Under the pieces are notes generated by a model that did no database searches, was not told the DNA's origin, and saw only the letters and a program-made list of their open reading frames with translations. A stretch of 64,000 nucleotides of DNA. It comes from Streptomyces lichenis (GTDB taxonomy: Bacteria > Actinomycetota > Actinomycetes > Streptomycetales > Streptomycetaceae). Of the stretch, positions 1 to 8,242 are shown piece by piece (position 1 is the first letter of the stretch; every line of letters starts with the position of its first letter). The stretch is from positions 62,001 through 126,000 of the forward strand of contig NZ_JALPTH010000021.1 in assembly GCF_023218175.1 (NCBI RefSeq), in the 5' to 3' direction. The translations under genes were made by a program, and so were the position numbers.

Positions 1-2
1 AG

Positions 3-170
3 GCCGTCCAGGCCGCCCAAGGCCGCGCCAAGGGCACCGTCACCGCCGCCGAGCTGGACGACAACGTCTGGAAGGTGGACATCGTCGACACCGGCAACTG
101 GGACAAGACCACGGTGGGCGTCTCCGCCACCGACCGCAAGGTCGTCAGCGAGGACGTCGACAAGGACTGA
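3..170 (+). CDS. C-terminal fragment of a PepSY-like protein (5' end outside window)
   Basis: The reading frame is open from the window edge to a TGA and encodes about 55 residues, including TVTAAELDD and VWKVDIVDT. The alternation of short charged strands (ELDD, VWKVDI, DRKVVSEDVDKD) resembles the end of a PepSY domain, as found in small secreted Streptomyces proteins. The start and any signal peptide are missing, so the family call is an inference. A strong hairpin follows 10 bases after the stop, which supports this being a true gene end. Confidence 0.55.
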   Translation, partial: AVQAAQGRAKGTVTAAELDDNVWKVDIVDTGNWDKTTVGVSATDRKVVSEDVDKD

Positions 171-180
171 TTCCGACGCC

Positions 181-212
181 CGGGGGCCGCCACCGATCGG
201 CAGCGGCCCCCG
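181..212. terminator. Hairpin terminator between convergent genes
   Basis: The arms CGGGGGCCGC and GCGGCCCCCG are perfect complements separated by 12 bases. The hairpin lies between the stop of the upstream plus-strand gene and the stop of the minus-strand transglutaminase-like gene, so it could serve both. There is no T-run, as is usual in Streptomyces. Confidence 0.7.
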
Positions 213-220
213 GGGCATGC

Positions 221-1045
221 TCAGTTCAACTGCGCCCGGGCCGCGCGGGCCGTGCGGCGGACCGACTCGGCGGCGCCCGGCTCCACCGCGTCGACGATCT
301 CCGCGTAGGCGTCCATCTCCGCCGCACCGCCCAGGAAGTCCCCGCGCTGCACCAGCAGTTGCGCCCGCTCGAAGCGGAGCCGGGCCGGATGGGCGGGCAG
401 CAGCAGGGACAGCTCCACCGCCCACAGGGCCACATCGGTCCGCTCCGGGCGGCCCGCCGCCCAGGTGCGGATGTTGTTGAGCACCCGCAGCACGATCTGC
501 AACGGATCGGCGGGAGCCAGCATCGAGGGGTCCAGCTTGTCCCCGGTGGCCCCGGCCACCAGCAGCTCGGCGTCCGCCCCGGTCAGCAGCCGGCCCGCGG
601 CGTACGGGTCCGCCAGCACCTGGTCCTCCGGGGCGCCGAACCCGACCACGAAGTGCCCGGGCAGCCCCACCCCGTACACCGGGCCGCCCGCCCGCCGGGC
701 CACCTCCATCCACACCACCGACAGCAGGATCGGCAGCCCCCGGCGGCGCCGCAGCACCTCGGGCAGCAGCGAGGACTCCAGCCGCCGGTAGTCGGCGTCG
801 GTGCCGTGGAAGCCGAGCCGGCCGCCCAGCAGCTCCGCCAGCGCCGCCGCCCAGGCGCGCGGGGTGGCCGCCCCGTACGGCAGCATTCCGGCCAGCCGGT
901 CGAGCTCGATCTCGGCGGCGTCCAGTCCGTCCTGCCCGAGCCCCGGATCGGCCTCCGCGCCGATCAGCAGGCAGAGCGCGGCCAGATCCGGCCGCTCCGC
1001 GCGGGCCTCCTCGGCGAACCTGGTCCGCCACTCGCTGGTGTGCAT
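221..1045 (-). CDS. SirB1/transglutaminase-like family protein
   Basis: 274 residues starting MHTSEWRTRFAEEA. The segment with LEVLRRRRGLPILLS-type spacing (here VLRRRRGLPILLSVVWMEVA) followed by GLPGHFVVGF is the hallmark of the SirB1 N-terminal transglutaminase-like domain. A TPR-like C-terminal part (LRFERAQLLVQRGDFLGG) follows. The exact function is unknown; the family is widespread and is often annotated only as transglutaminase-like. The ATG at 1045 is chosen because the domain begins soon after it and the longer upstream extension is low-complexity. It lies 5 bp downstream of the GNAT gene, so the two probably form one minus-strand transcript divergent from fdxA. Confidence 0.8.
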   Translation of the reverse strand: MHTSEWRTRFAEEARAERPDLAALCLLIGAEADPGLGQDGLDAAEIELDRLAGMLPYGAATPRAWAAALAELLGGRLGFHGTDADYRRLESSLLPEVLRRRRGLPILLSVVWMEVARRAGGPVYGVGLPGHFVVGFGAPEDQVLADPYAAGRLLTGADAELLVAGATGDKLDPSMLAPADPLQIVLRVLNNIRTWAAGRPERTDVALWAVELSLLLPAHPARLRFERAQLLVQRGDFLGGAAEMDAYAEIVDAVEPGAAESVRRTARAARAQLN

Positions 1046-1050
1046 GGCTC

Positions 1051-2070
1051 TCACGTACCCGATCCGGGTGACCGGAAATGGTGGTAGTGGTGGTGCACCG
1101 CGAAACCCATGCCCGCGTAGAGCGCGTGCGCCCCCTCGTTGGCCGTCTCCACCTGGAGCCAGGCGGCCGAGGCCCCCTCGTCCAGCGCCCGCCGGGCGAG
1201 CGCCGCCATCACCGCGGTGGCCAGCCCCTCGCGGCGCCGCTCCGGGGCGACCTCCACCGCCATGAACCCGGCCCACCGCCCGTCCACCGCACACCGCCCG
1301 ATCGCCGCCGGCACCCCGCCGGGCGCCTCCTCGTCCGGCACGGTGGCGAACCACACCGAGGGCCCCCCGCCCAGCACCCGCCGCACCTCCGGGCGGGGCG
1401 TACGGGACCGCTGGTAGCGAGCGAGCCACCCCTCCCCGAACGACCGCTCCACCCGCACCCGTTCCACGCCCGGCGCCGCCAGGTCCCCGACCCGGGCCAG
1501 CGCCCCGATCCGCACCTCGGCGCTCACCTCCCGCCGCCAGCCGAGCCGCTCCAGCTCCAGGCAGCGCGCCTCCTGGGTGCCCTCCGCGCCGGTCGCCAGC
1601 TGCACGTATCCGGGCAGGCCCCGCTCGGCGTACCAGGCCCGCACCCGCTCCAGCGCCTGGTCCAGTCCCACCCCCGGGGAGCCGAGCGCCAGCACCGAGT
1701 TGGCCCGCCGGGTGAAACCGCCGGAGGCCCGCAGGGTCCACTCGCCGAGCGGGGCGCTCTCCACCGGCGGCCAGGCCCGCGCCCCGATCCGGGTCAGCTC
1801 CTCCCAGCCCGCCGCCGGGCCCCGCCGGCGCGCCGGCGCCGGGGGCACCACCTTCCCCGCCACCAGCGAGGATTCAGCGATCCGGACGGTCTCCCCGGTG
1901 CGGCGGGTGATCGCCAGCACCCCTTCGTCCCAGGATGTGAGAACGCCGACCGTGTCGGTGAACCGCCCGGCGTCGTCACCGGTCTGCTCCAAGCGGCGGA
2001 CGGAGACCCTTTTCCCCAGGTCAGAGGCGGTGATTCGGACCTCCAGCCGTCCGCCTGCGGTGAATTCCAC
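1051..2070 (-). CDS. GNAT family N-acetyltransferase
   Basis: 339 residues from a GTG (VEFTAGGRLEVRITASD). A roughly 90-residue N-terminal beta-rich region (KRVSVRRLEQ, GVLTSWDEGVLAITRRTGE) precedes a GNAT fold. The acetyl-CoA loop is VEVAPERRREGLATAVMAA, close to the Q/R-x-x-G-x-G/A consensus, and the C-terminal ANEGAHALYAGMGF is the usual GNAT end. The acceptor is unknown. The gene is divergent from fdxA with a 114 bp gap. The GTG at 2070 is preferred over longer options because the upstream part overlaps the fdxA promoter region and has no family resemblance. Confidence 0.8.
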   Translation of the reverse strand: MEFTAGGRLEVRITASDLGKRVSVRRLEQTGDDAGRFTDTVGVLTSWDEGVLAITRRTGETVRIAESSLVAGKVVPPAPARRRGPAAGWEELTRIGARAWPPVESAPLGEWTLRASGGFTRRANSVLALGSPGVGLDQALERVRAWYAERGLPGYVQLATGAEGTQEARCLELERLGWRREVSAEVRIGALARVGDLAAPGVERVRVERSFGEGWLARYQRSRTPRPEVRRVLGGGPSVWFATVPDEEAPGGVPAAIGRCAVDGRWAGFMAVEVAPERRREGLATAVMAALARRALDEGASAAWLQVETANEGAHALYAGMGFAVHHHYHHFRSPGSGT

Positions 2071-2184
2071 TGCTCTGCCAGCCCCTCGTGTTCGGATCGT
2101 TGCCGAGAACGGAGATACTAGGTGCGGGCATCGACGACGCCGCGCTCCCGCGCAAACCAGCCCTACCGAGGAGGAACGACCAGC

Positions 2185-2505
2185 GTGACCTACGTCATCG
2201 CGCAGCCTTGTGTCGACGTCAAGGACAAGGCGTGCATCGAGGAGTGCCCCGTCGACTGCATCTACGAGGGCTCCCGCTCCCTGTACATCCACCCCGACGA
2301 GTGTGTCGACTGCGGCGCCTGTGAGCCGGTCTGCCCGGTCGAGGCCATCTTCTACGAGGACGACACGCCCGACGAGTGGAAGGACTACTACAAGGCGAAC
2401 GTCGAGTTCTTCGACGAGCTCGGCTCGCCCGGTGGTGCCTCCAAGCTCGGCCTGATCGAGCGCGACCACCCCTTCGTCGCCGCGCTGCCGCCGCAGAACG
2501 GCTGA
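2185..2505 (+). CDS. fdxA: Ferredoxin FdxA-type, 7Fe
   Basis: 106 residues, MTYVIAQPCVDVKDKACIEE. The cysteine spacing CIEECPVDCI and CVDCGACEPVCPVEAI matches actinobacterial 7Fe or 8Fe ferredoxins (FdxA/FdxC), which carry one 3Fe-4S and one 4Fe-4S centre and transfer electrons in the cytosol. The GTG start is fixed by a strong Shine-Dalgarno GAGGAGGAA nine bases upstream; a longer ATG frame exists but skips this site. dapC follows after 101 bp on the same strand. The fdxA-dapC pair is a conserved actinobacterial arrangement. Confidence 0.95.
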   Translation: MTYVIAQPCVDVKDKACIEECPVDCIYEGSRSLYIHPDECVDCGACEPVCPVEAIFYEDDTPDEWKDYYKANVEFFDELGSPGGASKLGLIERDHPFVAALPPQNG

Positions 2506-2606
2506 TCGGCGCCCGCGCGCTCTCCCCGGTCCCGTACGGCACCCCGCCGTACGGGACCGGCGCGCATCCGCCCCCAGCACGCCGCCCTCCACCTCGACAG
2601 GAAGTG

Positions 2607-3713
2607 ATGAGCCCCGTGTCCTCCCCCGTCTCCACCCGTCTGCCGGTCTTCCCCTGGGACAAGCTGGAGCCCTGCAAGCGGACCGCCGTGGCCCACCCGG
2701 ACGGCATCGTGGACCTGTCCGTCGGCACTCCCGTCGACCCGGTCCCCGAGCTCGTCCAGCGCGCGCTGACGTCCGCGGCCGACTCCCCGGGCTACCCGAC
2801 GGTGTGGGGCACGGTCGAGCTGCGGGACGCGCTCACCGGCTGGGGCGGACGCCGCCTGGGCGCGACCGGGCTCACCCACCACCACGTGCTGCCGGTGGTC
2901 GGCTCCAAGGAACTGGTCGCCTGGCTGCCCACCCAGCTCGGTCTCGGCCCCGGCGACAGGGTCGCCTACCCGCGCCTCGCCTACCCCACCTACGAGGTGG
3001 GCGCGCGGCTGGCGGGCGCGGAGCCGGTGGTCTACGACGACCCCACCGAGCTGGACCCGGCCGGCCTCAAGCTCCTCTGGCTGAACTCCCCCTCCAACCC
3101 CACCGGCCGGGTGCTCACCCAGGACGAGCTGACCCGGGCCGTCGGCTGGGCCCGCGAGCACGGCATCCTCCTCGTCAGCGACGAGTGCTACCTCGAACTG
3201 GGCTGGGAGGCCGACCCGGTCTCGGTGCTCCACCCGGAGGTCTGCGGCGGCTCCTACGAGGGGATCGTGGCCGTCCACTCCCTCTCCAAGCGCTCCAACC
3301 TGGCCGGCTACCGGGCCGCCTTCCTCCTCGGCGACTCGGCGGTGCTGGGCGAGCTGCTCCAGATCCGCAAGCACGGCGGCATGATCACCCCCGCCCCGGT
3401 GCAGGCCGCCACCGTCGCCGCGCTGGGCGACGACAGCCACGTCACCGAGCAGCGCGCCCGCTACGCCTCCCGCCGCGCCGCCCTGCGCGCCGCCCTGGAG
3501 AGCCACGGCTTCCGCATCGAGCACAGCGAGGCCAGCCTCTACCTCTGGGCCACCCGCGACGAGCCGTGCTGGGACACCGTGGCCCATCTGGCCGCCCTCG
3601 GCATCCTGGTCGCCCCCGGCGACTTCTACGGCGAGGCCGGCGCCCGCCACATCCGGGTGGCGTTCACCGCCACCGACGAGCGGGTCGAGGCCGCGGTCAA
3701 GCGCCTGGGCTGA
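2607..3713 (+). CDS. dapC: N-succinyldiaminopimelate aminotransferase DapC
   Basis: 368 residues, fold-type I PLP aminotransferase. Visible motifs are LPVVGSKELVAWLP, WLNSPSNPTGRV, VSDECYLELGW and the Schiff-base lysine in SLSKRSNLAGYR (about K228). The family catalyses succinyl-diaminopimelate formation in lysine and peptidoglycan precursor synthesis. Location next to fdxA, with dapE elsewhere in the window, fits the actinobacterial DapC order. The start at ATG 2607 overlaps an in-frame GTG at 2604; both sit behind ACAGGAAG. A 17-bp perfect hairpin follows the stop. Confidence 0.92.
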   Translation: MSPVSSPVSTRLPVFPWDKLEPCKRTAVAHPDGIVDLSVGTPVDPVPELVQRALTSAADSPGYPTVWGTVELRDALTGWGGRRLGATGLTHHHVLPVVGSKELVAWLPTQLGLGPGDRVAYPRLAYPTYEVGARLAGAEPVVYDDPTELDPAGLKLLWLNSPSNPTGRVLTQDELTRAVGWAREHGILLVSDECYLELGWEADPVSVLHPEVCGGSYEGIVAVHSLSKRSNLAGYRAAFLLGDSAVLGELLQIRKHGGMITPAPVQAATVAALGDDSHVTEQRARYASRRAALRAALESHGFRIEHSEASLYLWATRDEPCWDTVAHLAALGILVAPGDFYGEAGARHIRVAFTATDERVEAAVKRLG

Positions 3714-3730
3714 GCTGTTCCGGAGTACGC

Positions 3731-3770
3731 GGAAGGGGCCGGGGAGCGGTGAAGCTCCCCGGCCCCTTCC
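3731..3770 (+). terminator. Strong intrinsic-type hairpin after dapC
   Basis: A 17-base arm GGAAGGGGCCGGGGAGC pairs perfectly with its complement across a 6-base loop, starting 18 bases after the dapC stop. It also lies downstream of the convergent small secreted protein gene, so it may act on both strands. Confidence 0.85.
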
Positions 3771-3823
3771 CCTGGCCGCGTGCGCCCGCGCCCCACGTGG
3801 GTTCCGGCACACGCGGCCGAGTG

Positions 3824-4255
3824 TCAGCCCAGCGCCGGCAGGGTGCGCACCGGCAGCTGGTCGGCGGCCGGCAGCCCGCCGCCGAGCGCGTCCACCGGGG
3901 CGGCGCCCGCGGCCCCGCCGACGATCTCGCCCGCGCTGCCCGCCGCGTGGCCGGCGGCGTCCTGGGCGGCCGGGGTGGTGGTGTCCGCGGTCTTCGCCAC
4001 GGTCTGGCCCGCGGCCGGGACGGCCTGCCGCACGGCCTTGCCACCCGTCTCGCCGGCCATCCCGGTGCCGCCCTCGGCGGCGCCGCCGACCGTGTCGGAC
4101 ACCGAGGCGGTGTCCAGGCTGGACACCCCGCCGAGGTCGGTGGCCTGGGGCAGGTCCACGGCGCTCGCGGAGCCGGCCGCACCGACCACGGGAGCCGCTC
4201 CGGCTGCGATCAGCAGCGCGGCACGGGCGATCCGGCGGGTCAGGGGGAGGGACAT
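3824..4255 (-). CDS. Small secreted alanine/glycine-rich protein, function unknown
   Basis: 143 residues beginning MSLPLTRRIARAALLIAAG with a classical signal peptide and a likely cleavage after GSASA (about residue 32). The mature part is rich in Ala, Gly, Thr and Val with no cysteines and no catalytic motif. In Streptomyces such proteins are sometimes mislabelled ATP-binding protein. The start at ATG 4255 has AAGGAG eight bases upstream. Convergent with dapC. No function is claimed. Confidence 0.75.
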   Translation of the reverse strand: MSLPLTRRIARAALLIAAGAAPVVGAAGSASAVDLPQATDLGGVSSLDTASVSDTVGGAAEGGTGMAGETGGKAVRQAVPAAGQTVAKTADTTTPAAQDAAGHAAGSAGEIVGGAAGAAPVDALGGGLPAADQLPVRTLPALG

Positions 4256-4591
4256 GGTGCTCCTTGGTCGTTGACTTCTCGTGCCTGTCCGACGATCGGA
4301 CGCTGTGACAACCGCCGCAGGGCCGGGGGAGGTTGCGGACCGCGAAGGTAAAGAGTCGGTCATGCGTCGCATGATCGGACCACCTGAAAACGGGCAAAGG
4401 AGAGGAGTCCGCCACCCCCGCAGAACCGTCACTCCCCGTACTGGGCAGGGGAGTTGCCCCCTGAGGTGGGCAGTGGCAGCCGAGGGGCGCGGGCACCCCG
4501 GGCGGACCCCGCACGAGTGAGCCCCTGGACGTACGGCCGAGTCCGGTTTCGATTCCCGTACGGTCCGGGGGCGCGGCAGTCGACAGTGCTG
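4256..4591. other. Non-coding gap of 336 bp
   Basis: Between the small secreted protein gene (transcribed leftward) and the 3' end of the accessory operon. No ORF here has credible coding character. It must contain the promoter of the small secreted protein gene. The only notable structure is the palindrome at 4360-4374. Confidence 0.6.
4360..4374. promoter_or_regulatory. Perfect 15-bp palindrome, candidate operator
   Basis: TCATGCG-T-CGCATGA, seven-base arms with a single central base. It is about 105 bp upstream of the small secreted protein start at 4255. Perfect short-spaced palindromes of this size are typical of dimeric repressor sites, but no cognate regulator is adjacent, so function is inferred. 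Confidence 0.4.
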
Positions 4592-5761
4592 CTAGAAGTG
4601 GTCGGGCAACCAGGGTTCGTACTGGGCGGTGCTGTGGAGAAGAGCGGCGAGTGCCCGCTCCGATACGGCGTTGACGCCGTCCATGCGGGCCGAAGTGGTG
4701 GACCGGTAACCGCCGGCGTACCAGACCGCGAGCTGCCGCTGTGTGAAGGTCACCTGTCCCCTGACGCGGGTCGGGACGATCTCGGCTGCTCCGGCCTCGA
4801 TCGACAGAAGCCACCGCTCCCGCCCGCCGGTCTCGCCCTCGATCTCGATCGGTACGGCAGTGGTGAGCTCGGTGGGCCACCCACGCAGCCGGATGGCCTC
4901 GGGGATGTCGAGGATACGGAGCATCCACGGGTGCCAGGCGTCAGCGGTGGTGCGGTGATGGCGGAGCCCGTGAAGGAGAGTCGGGTCGGGCGGAAGGGCA
5001 CCGCGACGGAAGGTGATGGTGCGGGCGCGGGTGTTGTGGCGGCCGAGGAAGGCCATCATGGCGGAGGCGACCGCGCGGCTGTCCGCCCAGAAGTCATGGA
5101 CGACCAAGCCCATGCCGTGCCGCTCGTGTCGTTGGGTGGTGAGACTCAGCAGACCGGCCGCGGGGTGGCCGGAGCGGGCGAAGCGGTAGCCGGTGAGGTT
5201 GCTCTTGTCCTGCTTCCACCGGGTCCACCAGGAAGGCCGGTGGACGGGGCCGTTCCACCGACTGGCGAGGTCGCGTTGGAGGGCCGCTGTGCCACCGGTC
5301 AGTCCGTGTTCCACCTCGAAGCCATCGTCGGCGAAGGAGTTCCTGAGGTCGTCGGTGGCCACGGTCCACGCGAAGACACTGGTGGGAGCCTCCCAGCCGA
5401 GGCGGCGGGCATAGCCGGTGGACGAGGTCACGACGGCGGAGATCACGGCGCCGCGTTCGATCAGAGGCCGCAGTCGTTCCCTCGCCAGGTCGGCGGCGAG
5501 GTGGTCGCCGCGTTCCTCCGGGGCCACGCAGCCGTCGCCGAGGCAGGCACTGGGGACGGGGACGCCGCCGAAGAACTGCCCGACGAGGAGGCCGAGGCCA
5601 CCGGCGACGACCCGGCCGTCCCGGACGGCGACCCGGAGGTCGGCGTGCTCGCGTAGGTGGGTGATGTCACCGATGGCGTGCCCGTAGGCACGGGTGGCGA
5701 GCTGGTCGTACTGCTCCCACAGGCCGTCATCGGCCGGGAAGAAGGCCGGCTGCTGGTCCAT
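4592..5761 (-). CDS. Eis-like GNAT N-acetyltransferase, last gene of the accessory operon
   Basis: 389 residues with the three-part Eis layout: an N-terminal GNAT domain with the CoA loop CVAPEERGDHLAADLARE, a second degenerate GNAT domain (around 180-290), and an SCP2-like C-terminal domain ending in ...PWLPDHF. Eis enzymes acetylate amines such as aminoglycosides, using the C-terminal Phe carboxylate; a terminal Phe is present here. The ATG at 5761 has GAAGGGGGA five bases upstream and overlaps the end of the maoC-like gene by 35 bp, so it belongs to the operon. Its substrate is probably linked to the operon product, but this is inference. Confidence 0.8.
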   Translation of the reverse strand: MDQQPAFFPADDGLWEQYDQLATRAYGHAIGDITHLREHADLRVAVRDGRVVAGGLGLLVGQFFGGVPVPSACLGDGCVAPEERGDHLAADLARERLRPLIERGAVISAVVTSSTGYARRLGWEAPTSVFAWTVATDDLRNSFADDGFEVEHGLTGGTAALQRDLASRWNGPVHRPSWWTRWKQDKSNLTGYRFARSGHPAAGLLSLTTQRHERHGMGLVVHDFWADSRAVASAMMAFLGRHNTRARTITFRRGALPPDPTLLHGLRHHRTTADAWHPWMLRILDIPEAIRLRGWPTELTTAVPIEIEGETGGRERWLLSIEAGAAEIVPTRVRGQVTFTQRQLAVWYAGGYRSTTSARMDGVNAVSERALAALLHSTAQYEPWLPDHF

Positions 5762-6302
5762 GATCCCCCTTCTGGTAGCGGGTGGCGTCGCGGACGGCGT
5801 CGGCGTCCAAGGGGAGGAGGAAGGTGCGGACGAAGGCCATGACGCCGATGTCGTCCTGGTTGTGGGCGGTGGTGAGGCAGGTGATGACCCCGGTGCCGGG
5901 ACGGCTCCGGGAGGACCGGCGGCTGAGGATCTCCGTCTGGGCGTACAGCGTGTCGCCGAGGTGGACAGGGGCGGTGAATCGCACCCGGTCGACGGCCAGG
6001 TTGGCGATGGTCAGGCCGCTGATGCTGCGGACGGTCATGCCGGCCACCAGGTTGAGGGTGACACCGGAGCAGACCAGGATGCGTCCCCATGGGGTCTGGC
6101 TGCTGTGATGGGCGTCGGTGTGAATGGGGGCGACATTCCCGCTCAGGGCGGCGCCGAGGAGGTTGTCGAGTTCGGTGACGGTGCGGCCGGGACGGTGCTC
6201 GATGGTCAGGCCGGGGAAGAGTTCTCCGTAGGACAGGCCGACGTTCTCCCGGACGCGGAGCTCGCCGATCCGGCGGTAACCGTGAGGCGGGTCGGGGTTC
6301 AC
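5727..6302 (-). CDS. MaoC-like dehydratase/hydratase (itaconyl/mesaconyl-CoA hydratase type)
   Basis: 191 residues from GTG 6302, which forms a four-base GTGA overlap with the upstream stop. Motifs LSYGELFPGLTIEH, APIHTDAHHSSQTPWGR and DTLYAQTEIL fit the hot-dog MaoC family, in particular the mesaconyl/itaconyl-CoA hydratase branch (LNTHPLHFDAEYA in relatives). The usual hydratase Asp of the G-D-x-N-P-x-H signature is replaced: the sequence reads SGNVAPIH. Coupled to a CitE-like lyase, it could hydrate an enoyl-CoA that the lyase then cleaves, or the reverse. The real substrate is unknown. Confidence 0.82.
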   Translation of the reverse strand: MNPDPPHGYRRIGELRVRENVGLSYGELFPGLTIEHRPGRTVTELDNLLGAALSGNVAPIHTDAHHSSQTPWGRILVCSGVTLNLVAGMTVRSISGLTIANLAVDRVRFTAPVHLGDTLYAQTEILSRRSSRSRPGTGVITCLTTAHNQDDIGVMAFVRTFLLPLDADAVRDATRYQKGDHGPAAGLLPGR

Positions 6303-7030
6303 GGCATACGGTCCGCGTCGGCGATGATCGCGCGGGCGGCCTCGAAGAAGGGCGTGCCGCACATCTGCCCGTCCACGGCTGTCACCGTGCCGCCGCTGGC
6401 GTCGGCGGCGGTGACGATGGCGCGGGCCCGGGCGATCTCCTCGGAGGTGGGGGCGTCGATGGCGGGGATGTTCGCGGCGGTTGCGGCGTTGACGAGCGCC
6501 GACCGGGCGTAGTGGAGGGCATCCCAGTCCAGGCCGCAGCGGACAGAGGCGGCATAGTCGGCAGAGCCGAAGACGACGCCGCCGAGCCGGGGCGCGTGCA
6601 TGATCGCCGGGAGGATGTCGAAGGCCCGGGGACTTTCGATCAGGGCCCAGATGCCGGGGGTGTAACCGTCGGCGTCCAGTGCGGCGGCGACGAGTTCGAC
6701 ATCACGCGGGGACTCCACTTTGGGGACCACGATGAGGTCGGCCCGGGCGGTGTAGGCGGCCAGGGCAATGAGGTCTTTGAAGCCCTCGACCGTCGTGAGG
6801 CTGTTGATGCGGATGCCGAGGGTGCACGGCGGATCAGTGAGGGCGAAGAAGGCTTCCGACGCGGTACGAGCGGTCTGCTTGTCGGGGAGGGCGACAGAAT
6901 CCTCGATGTCGACGACGGCGACCGCGGCGCCGGACCTCTGCGCACTGACGAAGCGGTGCTGGTGCAGCCCGGGAGTGATGATCCAGGCTCGTCCTGGCGG
7001 GCGGCTGGTGCTGGTCATGGGGGACTTCAC
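6299..7030 (-). CDS. CitE/HpcH-family CoA ester lyase
   Basis: 243 residues, slightly short for the 270-300 usual in CitE. The hallmarks are present: TPGLHQHRF, VVDIEDSVALPDKQTAR, IRINSLT, VVPKVESPRD, WALIESPRAF and GSADYAASV. These give the Mg-binding Glu/Asp and CoA-binding residues of malyl-CoA, citramalyl-CoA or citrate lyase beta subunits. The GTG start at 7030 overlaps the ACP stop by four bases; an internal ATG at 7018 is the alternative. Family members split or join acyl-CoA and a keto acid such as pyruvate or glyoxylate. Confidence 0.82.
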   Translation of the reverse strand: MKSPMTSTSRPPGRAWIITPGLHQHRFVSAQRSGAAVAVVDIEDSVALPDKQTARTASEAFFALTDPPCTLGIRINSLTTVEGFKDLIALAAYTARADLIVVPKVESPRDVELVAAALDADGYTPGIWALIESPRAFDILPAIMHAPRLGGVVFGSADYAASVRCGLDWDALHYARSALVNAATAANIPAIDAPTSEEIARARAIVTAADASGGTVTAVDGQMCGTPFFEAARAIIADADRMP

Positions 7031-7257
7031 CTTCCGCTGCGCTTGGCGGCGATGAGCAGGTCGAGTCGGCCGAGGGTGGCGGCGCCCCTGATGGCGTCGT
7101 CGTTGACATCGATGCCGTAGCGGTCGCCGAGCAGGACGGACAGTTCGACGAGGGCGAGTGAGTCGAATCCGGCGTCGTCGAGTGTGGTGTCGTCGGTGAG
7201 GCGTTCGGCGGGCAGTCTGAGGTCGTCGATCAGGATGCGGGTGAGGTCACTGGTCAT
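7027..7257 (-). CDS. Acyl carrier protein
   Basis: 76 residues with the phosphopantetheine site DAGFDSLALVEL, Ser33. A discrete single ACP between a KAS III and a CoA lyase implies a thioester-tethered intermediate. The start ATG 7257 lies within the end of the KAS III gene (11 bp overlap), and the stop overlaps the CitE-like start by four bases, so translation is coupled on both sides. It is distinct from the housekeeping fatty acid ACP, which normally sits with fabD, fabH and fabF. Confidence 0.9.
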   Translation of the reverse strand: MTSDLTRILIDDLRLPAERLTDDTTLDDAGFDSLALVELSVLLGDRYGIDVNDDAIRGAATLGRLDLLIAAKRSGR

Positions 7258-8242
7258 GTCCAGGTCCTTTCCGCCCGAAGGGCGGGTGAGCGGGGAGGGT
7301 CGGCCAGGTGAGGGCGACAGCGCCGAAGGTCAGTCCGGCGCCGAACGCGGTCAGCAGGGTGCGGTGGCCGGATCGGAGGCGGCCTTTGGCTGCTGCGTCG
7401 GCCAGGAGAAGTGGGATGGAGGCGGCGCCGGTGTTGCCGACCTCGGCCACGTTGCCGAGCCGACGGTCCTCGCGGACGCCGAGTCGGCGGGCGACGAAGG
7501 AGGTGATGCGGCTGTTGGCTTGGTGTGGGACCAGGCGGTCGACGTCCCCGAGGCTCCATCCGACGGCGGCGGCGGCCTCGCGGGCGGTGGTGGACATGCG
7601 GTCGACCGCGTGCCGGAAGACGTCGGCTCCGTCCATGCGCAGAGCACTGGGTCGGGAGGCCCGGATCAGGTCCGCGCCGGTGCCGTCGCTGCCGAGGATC
7701 ACCGGACCGAGTGCCCCCGCCTCGTTCGCGCCTCCGCCCCGAAGCACTACGGCCCCGGCACCATCGCCGAAGAGTGGGACGGTCGCCCGGTCCTCGGGAT
7801 CCGGCAGGGTGGCCAGGCGGTCGGCGCCGACGACCAGTGCGGTGCACGCGGTGCCGCCGGCTATGAGACCGGCCGCGGTGGCGAGGGCGTACAGAAAGCC
7901 GGTGCAGCCGGCCGCGAGGTCATATGCGGGGATGCCGGTCAGTCCCAGCCGTGTCGCCACGGTGGGCGCGACAGCCGGGCAGCAGCGGTCCGGGGTGGTC
8001 GTCGCCACCACCAGGACCTCCGCCCTTTCGGTTCCGCCGCAGGCGAGCGCCTGGCGGGCCGCACGCACCGCGAGGTCGCTCGTGGACAGTTCCGATCCGG
8101 CCACGTACCGCTGGACGATTCCGGTCCGCGAGCGAATCCACTGGTCCGTGGTGTCCAGCCGCGTGGTCAGCTCGGTGTTCGAGACAGAGCGCGAAGGCAG
8201 CGCGGCGCCGACTCCGCAGACCACCACCGCTTCGGCGGTCAT
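7247..8242 (-). CDS. 3-oxoacyl-ACP synthase III (FabH-like ketosynthase)
   Basis: 331 residues. The thiolase-fold Cys-His-Asn triad is intact: C113 in LAAGCTGFLYAL, H240 in VPHQANSRI and N270 in EVGNTGAASIP. The DTTDQWIRSRTGI N-terminal segment and LFGDGAGAVVL are typical of FabH and of secondary-metabolite KAS III enzymes. These condense an acyl-CoA with malonyl-ACP or transfer acyl groups. The ATG overlaps the aldolase stop by four bases (ATGA), and the next gene is the ACP. No other fatty acid synthase gene is nearby, so a dedicated specialised pathway is more likely than housekeeping FabH. Confidence 0.9.
   Translation of the reverse strand: MTAEAVVVCGVGAALPSRSVSNTELTTRLDTTDQWIRSRTGIVQRYVAGSELSTSDLAVRAARQALACGGTERAEVLVVATTTPDRCCPAVAPTVATRLGLTGIPAYDLAAGCTGFLYALATAAGLIAGGTACTALVVGADRLATLPDPEDRATVPLFGDGAGAVVLRGGGANEAGALGPVILGSDGTGADLIRASRPSALRMDGADVFRHAVDRMSTTAREAAAAVGWSLGDVDRLVPHQANSRITSFVARRLGVREDRRLGNVAEVGNTGAASIPLLLADAAAKGRLRSGHRTLLTAFGAGLTFGAVALTWPTLPAHPPFGRKGPGHDQ

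Noticed and set aside
2388..4928. An 846-residue minus-strand frame over dapC
   Set aside because: It is antisense to a well-supported aminotransferase and lacks domain features.
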